This document shows positions 59,497 to 64,000 of a DNA stretch of 64,000 nucleotides, one piece after another (position 1 is the first letter of the stretch; every line of letters starts with the position of its first letter). The position numbers and the translations under genes were made by a program. The stretch comes from MWCO01 sp964488865 (GTDB taxonomy: Bacteria; Myxococcota_A; Polyangia; Polyangiales; Polyangiaceae): assembly GCA_964488865.1 (NCBI GenBank), contig CAZAWR010000053.1:1-64000 (forward strand), written 5' to 3'. The notes below the pieces were generated by a model, which worked only from the letters and a program-made list of their open reading frames with translations, searched no databases and was not told the origin of the DNA.

Positions 59497-60945
59497 TCAG
59501 AGCTTTCCCTCCGCCGGGCTTCGCAACTCCCCGGAGTCCAGGAGCAGACCACGCAGCACCCAGGGGGCCAGCAGGTCGTGGACGACGACGGAGATCAGCA
59601 CGGCGGTATAGCCAATGTCGACGAGGGGACCTTCCTGCGTGGTGCGCAGCGCGATGGCGAGCGCAACGGCGACCTCTCCTTGTCCCAGCAAGCCGCGCCC
59701 CGCGTCGGAGCGCATTTGAGGAATCCACCGCGCGACCAACCAAGAAGCGAAGATGCGAGCGAGCAGGCGCAGCAGGATGAAGCCTCCCGCCACGACGAGG
59801 GTGGGCAGCCAGGGCGGGGGTACCCAGAGCGCGCCAGCGAACACGAGGAGCAAGAAGGACAAGGCGGGGGTGGCGGTGCGAGTGGCTTCGAGGACGCGTT
59901 CGCCCGACAAGGACGTGTTGATCAGCACCAGGCTCAGGGCGAGGTTGACCCACAGGGGCGAAAGGCCGAACCAGGAAGCTGCGCCGGAGGTGAAGGCCAC
60001 GACGCCGACGAGCAACAGGATTCGCCCTGCCAAGCTTTCGGCCTGGCCCAGGTAAGGGGAAAGGACGACACCGAGCGCGGCCCCTAGTCCTACCGCCACG
60101 ACGGCAAGCTCCACGGGTGAGAGGCTGCGCTCTTCCCACTCGCTTCCTGCTTGAAAGACGCAGGCCAGGACCCCGAACCCCACCACGGCCACCAGGTTGG
60201 AGAAGCGCGCGGAGTGACCCAGCAGCGTGGCGGTCACCTCTCCGGTGTCGTATCGCTGCCGCAACACGCGAAAGGGAGCGGTGGACGTTGCCGCCGCGGC
60301 GGACCCCAGCCAGCCGGAGATCAGCCATGCCCGCTCCGGATCGACCACGGGGCTCCACGCGGAAATCGCCACCCGCGACGCCACGGTGACCACTGCCCAG
60401 CACAGGACGCCGGACAGCACGCCGAGACGAGGACCCCCACGCGGGAGGTTGGCGAGGGCGCGCAAGTTGAAGTCCACGCCGCAGGCGAACGCGACCCACG
60501 CGGCGGCGAGTGCGGCGAGCGGGACCAGGGCACGTAGATCTCCGAAGAGGCCGATCCCGAAGGCCACGGGGCCGAGCATCGCCCCGAGCAACAGGTGCTC
60601 CGCGCCCGGCGCGAACGGCAGCGCCTTGCGGGCCCGCGCAAGACCGATCCGCAAGACCAGGTACCCCGCCCCGAGTGAAAGGGCGATGCCAGCCACGCTC
60701 AGGGTCGGCCCAAGGGCTGCCTCGGAAGCCGCGCTGGCCGGGGTGGCCCACAGCAAGCTGCCTGCAAAGGCAGCGAACCAACCGGCGGGCGGACAAACCC
60801 CGCCCAGGGTCTCACGAGCGTCGCGAAACCTGCTGGGGAGGGTCGGGCGATCAGGGAGCGTCTTCGTGGGTGAAATTGGGCGCCCAACGGGCGCGGGTGT
60901 CAACAAACTGGCCGACGACCTGCCGCCGTGGACCATGCCCGCCAT
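59497..60945 (-). CDS. CPA-type antiporter-like membrane protein, first gene of operon
   Basis: The 482-residue (start uncertain) protein has about 12 hydrophobic segments and resembles cation:proton antiporters of CPA2 type (HLLLGAMLGPVAFGIGLFGD, LGQGEVAVALAIALRT). The helix that holds the Asp-Asp of classical antiporters reads LGHSARFSNLVAVVGF here and has no acidic residue by my alignment, so transport is uncertain. ATG 60945 and ATG 60936 are possible; an internal start near the signal-like WFAAFAGSLLWATPASA cannot be excluded. It heads the five-gene operon and shares a 222-bp divergent region with a small lipoprotein gene. Confidence 0.85.
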   Translation of the reverse strand: MAGMVHGGRSSASLLTPAPVGRPISPTKTLPDRPTLPSRFRDARETLGGVCPPAGWFAAFAGSLLWATPASAASEAALGPTLSVAGIALSLGAGYLVLRIGLARARKALPFAPGAEHLLLGAMLGPVAFGIGLFGDLRALVPLAALAAAWVAFACGVDFNLRALANLPRGGPRLGVLSGVLCWAVVTVASRVAISAWSPVVDPERAWLISGWLGSAAAATSTAPFRVLRQRYDTGEVTATLLGHSARFSNLVAVVGFGVLACVFQAGSEWEERSLSPVELAVVAVGLGAALGVVLSPYLGQAESLAGRILLLVGVVAFTSGAASWFGLSPLWVNLALSLVLINTSLSGERVLEATRTATPALSFLLLVFAGALWVPPPWLPTLVVAGGFILLRLLARIFASWLVARWIPQMRSDAGRGLLGQGEVAVALAIALRTTQEGPLVDIGYTAVLISVVVHDLLAPWVLRGLLLDSGELRSPAEGKL

Positions 60946-61167
60946 CTACACGGAATTTGATCCGTGCGGAAAACTAGGAACTAGGAAGAGGAACACGGAA
61001 TGCGAATGCGAACGCCAGTGTGTCGCGGAGGGTGATCACGAAGCCTGGGGTTTGTTCCTCGTTCCATGACCTCGGTTTCGCCACGGCTCAACGTGATTCA
61101 GTATAGATCCCACATTCTTGGCCACCCCCACCCAACGCCGTAGGGTCCCTTCCGTTGGAGGACCACC

Positions 61168-61548
61168 ATGCGCAAATCCCTTCTTCTGCTCGCCATCGCT
61201 CTCCCGCTCTGCCTCAACGGATGCTCCAAGGACCCGAAGGAGCGCCTGCAGGGCAAGTGGGGAGGACAGAACGTCAACCAGGTCGATGAGCCCCAGAAGG
61301 CAGAGGCGACCACGTGGGCGCAAGGCGTTCGGTTCGAGTTCGACAAGAACAAGATGACCGTCACCGTCCCTTCCGAGCAGCCGCGAACCGGTGACTTCGA
61401 CATCGAAGACGCCACCGGCGACAAGCTGACCATCCGCGTCGCGCGCGAAGCCGGCGGGACTGATGCAGCGAACCTGCGGTTCGACGGCTCGAAGCTGCTG
61501 TGGGACGTCGGCGACGGGCGCGAAGTGGTGATGACCCGCGTGGACTGA
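61168..61548 (+). CDS. Small lipoprotein
   Basis: The 126-residue precursor has signal MRKSLLLLAIALPLCLNGC (lipobox LNGC, Cys about 19), then a beta-rich domain beginning KERLQGKWGGQNVNQVDE, like the 'GkW' lipocalin-like small proteins of myxobacteria. GGAGG precedes ATG 61168. It is divergent from the ion-transport operon; the intergenic region could hold both promoters. No specific function known. Confidence 0.85.
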   Translation: MRKSLLLLAIALPLCLNGCSKDPKERLQGKWGGQNVNQVDEPQKAEATTWAQGVRFEFDKNKMTVTVPSEQPRTGDFDIEDATGDKLTIRVAREAGGTDAANLRFDGSKLLWDVGDGREVVMTRVD

Positions 61549-61712
61549 GTGGGCTGGACCGTGCGGGGGGCCGGGGCTATGCTACCACCGTGCTCGGAGC
61601 CCTTCTGCCGACATGGGACGAACCAGGCGAGGAGCCCGGGCCGAAGAGAACGGCAACTCGATCCCAAGAATGACCCGGACACGGGGTCCATCCAGGCGGT
61701 CACGGTGCGAAC

Positions 61713-62207
61713 ATGGCATCACCTCCCAAACATTCGAAGCAAGCAGCAGACGCAGACGACCTTCAGCTCCCGATCCAGAAGACCAGCCCGCTGGTGTTCG
61801 TGGGCATAGGGGTTACGGTGCTTGCCTTGGGCGGGCTGGCGTTCTTCATGACGCGTGGCGGCGAAGAGCCGAAGCCTGACGGGGCCATCGAGGCAGCTGT
61901 GCACTCCGCTCGCATGACGGCGGACGAGGTGAAGGCCAAGCGCGAGGCGCAGCTCGAACACCTCGAGCTGGCTGCCAAGGCTTGGGCTGTCGCGTCGGAA
62001 CAGGAGCGCGTCAAGGCAGCCGCTTCCGCCGCTGCCGCGGCTGCCGCGGAGGAAGCGAACCCGCCCGTCGCGGCCGCGGGGGGTGGCAAGACCCCGGATA
62101 CCCCAGGGGCCGCGGCCCCTCCGCCCAAGAAGAAGGCCAGCAACAACGACCTCGACCAGCTCGACAAGCTCGGCAGCGCTGTCAACTCCGAGCTCGGCGG
62201 ACCGTAA
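61713..62207 (+). CDS. Single-pass membrane protein with Ala-rich coil
   Basis: The 164-residue protein has a cytosolic start, one membrane helix (LVFVGIGVTVLALGGLAFFM, about 27-46), then an acidic helix rich in Ala and Glu (TADEVKAKREAQLEHLELAA). An Ala/Pro low-complexity stretch and a terminal DLDQLDKLGSAVNSEL helix follow. Not recognised. It is the style of small membrane-bound scaffolds next to regulatory systems. ATG 61713 has no strong ribosome site. Confidence 0.65.
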   Translation: MASPPKHSKQAADADDLQLPIQKTSPLVFVGIGVTVLALGGLAFFMTRGGEEPKPDGAIEAAVHSARMTADEVKAKREAQLEHLELAAKAWAVASEQERVKAAASAAAAAAAEEANPPVAAAGGGKTPDTPGAAAPPPKKKASNNDLDQLDKLGSAVNSELGGP

Positions 62208-62684
62208 CGTTACGCTCGCCCCCTCCCCCCGCTCCCCTTCTCCCACCGCACGTCCCTCGCGAAGACGTATCACCCGTCACACCTGCGCCGTCACAGGCGT
62301 GGCTAATTATCCATTAAAACCCATTCCAAATTCAAAATACAAGGCTGAGATGGTTGCTAACCCTGGCCCGATGGTTGCTCCTGTGTCCTGCAACCAGCCC
62401 CAAGCACCTCCTTTTTCTCTTCCTTAGCTTCCTTGTCCTTTGCCCTTAATCCTTTGCCCTTAATCCTTTGCCCTTAATCCTTCACGCTGCTTCCACCCTC
62501 CGAGCCCGGAGAACCACAGAGGAAACCGAAGGGGTTGGTGCGGAGGTTGGCTGCGCGCGGGTGATACCTGAAGTGCGAGCCCGGGTCGGTACAACTCCGC
62601 CGACGTAGCGACTCGACACCGCCGAGTCGAGCGTGGGGCGTGGTACCGCCGCGCGGGCGACCCGAGGCCCTCACCGAACGAAGG
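62208..62684. other. 477-bp low-GC intergenic region
   Basis: No gene. The region between about 62290 and 62490 is clearly lower in GC than the surroundings and ends in the 14-bp repeat array. The 3' part resembles the decayed 'ctctgtggttctcc' sequence seen elsewhere. It separates the convergent membrane protein and the gap-split gene. Confidence 0.7.
62437..62482. repeat. 14-bp (2 x 7) tandem repeat
   Basis: Three exact copies of CCTTTGCCCTTAAT at 62437-62450, 62451-62464 and 62465-62478, followed by CCTT. Each unit is two heptamers, CCTTTGC and CCTTAAT. This kind of short tandem heptamer is well known from cyanobacterial intergenic DNA and is odd in this GC-rich background. Confidence 0.9.
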
Positions 62685-64000
62685 CTAGCGACCGAAGAGA
62701 AGCGCAGGATAGAGCGCATACAGCGCGATCATCCCGGCCACCGCCAGCAGCAGCAATCCTGTTGTGATCGCCACGCCAAGCCGCGGATGACGCGGCGGTT
62801 GGATCGCGAGCGGGACAGGGGGAGCCTCGCTGTTCGATGACGCACCCGTCTCGGAGCTTCCGCCTTCCTCGGGAGGCCCGCCCGCTTGGGCCTGCGGAGG
62901 CGCGGGGGTGGGTGGCAGTCCGAGCATGCTCTTGAGCTCGCCAGCCAGCTCACGGGACGAACGCTCAGGGGACCCGAAGTCCGCCAGCAGCTCGTTGACC
63001 CGGTCAGGACCTGCGGTCGAGCGATGCGCCCTTCTCGGCTCGACGGTCACCGACTCTGCGACAACCGGCGATTGTGCTCCTGGTTCAGCGATCGACTCTG
63101 AGACATCTTCCGCGATCGGCTCCGCGACGGCTTCCGCGATCGGCTCCGCGACGGCTTCCGCGATCGGCTCCGCGACGGCTTCCGCNNNNNNNNNNNNNNN
63201 NNNNNNNNNNNNNNNNNNNNNNNNNNNNNNNNNNNNNNNNNNNNNNNNNNNNNNNNNNNNNNNNNNNNNNNNNNNNNNNNNNNNNGATCAGCTCCGCGAC
63301 ATCTTCCGCGATCGGCCCCGCGACAGCTTCCGCGATCGGCTCCGCGAGCGGCGGAGACGCCGTCCCGAAGTCCAAGGACTCGTCCCCCGCCGCCGCGGGC
63401 GGCTCGTAGGTGAGCAAGTCATCCTCGTCCACCTCGGGCTCCCAGCCGTCCGAGGGCTCCTGTTCCGGTGACGTCGTCATCGGGACGGGTAACGCGTCGC
63501 TCGCCAGGTCGCTCAAAACGAGCAGCGGGGTGTCCGTCTCCTCCGAGTCATCTGCCGTTTCGCACGGTGCCCTGGCATCGAGCGGCACGGTGGCGGGATG
63601 CTCGGTGGCGGGCGGTAGCGGCGAGGGCGGGGAAATTGCGGGGGAAGCAGCAACCGCCACCAGGGCGTCGATGTCCGTCGCGTCCGGTAACTGGACGGCC
63701 GGCATCTCCTCCTGGGCATCCATCAAGTCGGGCTCTGCGAGGGGAGGTGGAGGGGCGGGTGAACGCGGCCGGGCCTGCTCCGGGCGTCGAGCCTTCGTGA
63801 TGGTCGCGGCGGGCTTTGCGACCCGTTTCTCCGGGACCTGGACCCCGGACCGTTCCACTTCCCGCGCCAGCCGCCCCATCGTGCGGCGAGCTGCTGCGCG
63901 GTTGACCGGAATCAGTCCTGCTTCCAGCTCCTCGATCAACGCCTCCAGACCGTGGTGGGTCGTGCGACGCGCCGCCGAGGTCAGAGCGGGAGATGCGCCC
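62685..64000 (-). CDS. Partial gene split by the assembly gap: Ala/Glu repeat protein with C-terminal membrane helix
   Basis: The open frame enters at the window edge (64000) and reads GLEALIEELEAGLIPVNRAA, a Pro-rich linker and an acidic region, then 8-residue repeats AEAVAEPI. After the gap the same repeat continues in a different frame and leads to VNELLADFGSPERSSRELAG, a linker, and a terminal membrane helix (AITTGLLLLAVAGMIALYAL). The two halves are in different frames only because the gap is a 100-base placeholder. The 5' end is outside the window. The tail anchor puts the body in the cytosol or at a pole; function unknown. Confidence 0.75.
63114..63185 (-). repeat. 24-bp coding tandem repeat beside the gap
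   Basis: Three identical 24-bp units (63114-63137, 63138-63161, 63162-63185) encode Ala-Glu-Ala-Val-Ala-Glu-Pro-Ile. Diverged units resume at 63286 on the other side of the N block. The array is the likely cause of the failed assembly. Confidence 0.95.
63186..63285. other. Assembly gap of 100 N
   Basis: Exactly 100 undetermined bases, a standard scaffold placeholder. Its true length is unknown and should be a multiple of 3, probably of 24, for the gene to stay in frame. Confidence 0.99.

Noticed and set aside
62474..62719. 82-residue minus-strand frame
   Set aside because: Arg/Ser/Gly-rich, covers the decayed repeat and the start of the neighbouring coding region; no gene features.
1..64000. 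tRNA genes
   Set aside because: No cloverleaf with a proper T-loop sequence was found by eye on either strand; a scan program would be decisive.

Overview
The window is GC-rich and looks like a member of the Myxococcota, most likely a Polyangia-type myxobacterium, taken from a draft or metagenome assembly. The evidence is an exceptional density of secreted lipoproteins with Asp/Ala/Val/Pro-rich linkers and Cys-rich repeats, a Kelch-repeat surface protein with a MYXO-CTERM-like tail, a FecR-VIT-VWA-AgmX-type protein, and a block of exactly 100 N inside a tandem repeat. No rRNA, tRNA, CRISPR array or insertion sequence was recognised.

Layout. 1-8.9 kb: a 43-bp tandem repeat, two coupled nitroreductase-like genes, a class A penicillin-binding protein, a lipoprotein translationally coupled to a 32-residue ORF, a zinc-ribbon membrane protein, a Cys-rich lipoprotein, a double VOC (glyoxalase-fold) protein and a Clp-N/WGR-like protein. 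9-16.5 kb: a short GspE/PilB-type ATPase with a HAD phosphatase, then a giant Kelch lipoprotein and a lipoprotein whose 5'-nucleotidase fold has lost its metal ligands. 16.5-20.4 kb: a radical SAM protein and a DUF6918 / aminotransferase / dehydrogenase operon of nucleotide-sugar type. 20.5-26.4 kb: the central glycolytic block gap-pgk-tpiA-secG followed by a UDP-sugar dehydrogenase. 26.4-36.8 kb: a structured intergenic repeat, a DnaJ-type zinc-finger protein, several repeat-rich lipoproteins and a TPM / Tim44-like pair. 36.8-43.2 kb: accessory DNA with a lower-GC boundary, a HipBA toxin-antitoxin module, further lipoproteins and unassigned small ORFs. 43.3-46.6 kb: hypA-hypB-hypF without hydrogenase genes in view. 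46.6-50.8 kb: two dispersed repeats and the FecR-VIT-VWA-AgmX-TPR protein. 50.9-60.9 kb: a tight five-gene minus-strand operon for ion transport. 61-64 kb: small lipoprotein and membrane protein genes and a partial gene interrupted by the assembly gap.

The most unusual unit is the ion-transport operon at 50.9-60.9 kb. Its order of transcription is antiporter-like protein, TrkA, TrkH, a 1,500-residue fusion of a CPA2-type antiporter membrane domain with a long helical region, a P-loop NTPase and a winged helix, and finally an MscS-type channel. Four junctions are 4-bp overlaps or a 3-bp gap. The fusion has a good Walker A but Gly-Gly where AAA_16-type proteins carry the Walker B acids, and its membrane domain has Lys-Glu where KefC-like carriers have Gln-Asp. 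I suggest a potassium or osmotic control system in which the fusion acts as a sensor or gate; this is inference.

Other points of interest are a dispersed 130-bp repeat whose two copies show a compensatory base-pair change, a catalytically dead 5'-nucleotidase lipoprotein, the small coupled ORF at 5.0 kb, and a 14-bp (2 x 7) repeat of a kind better known from cyanobacteria.
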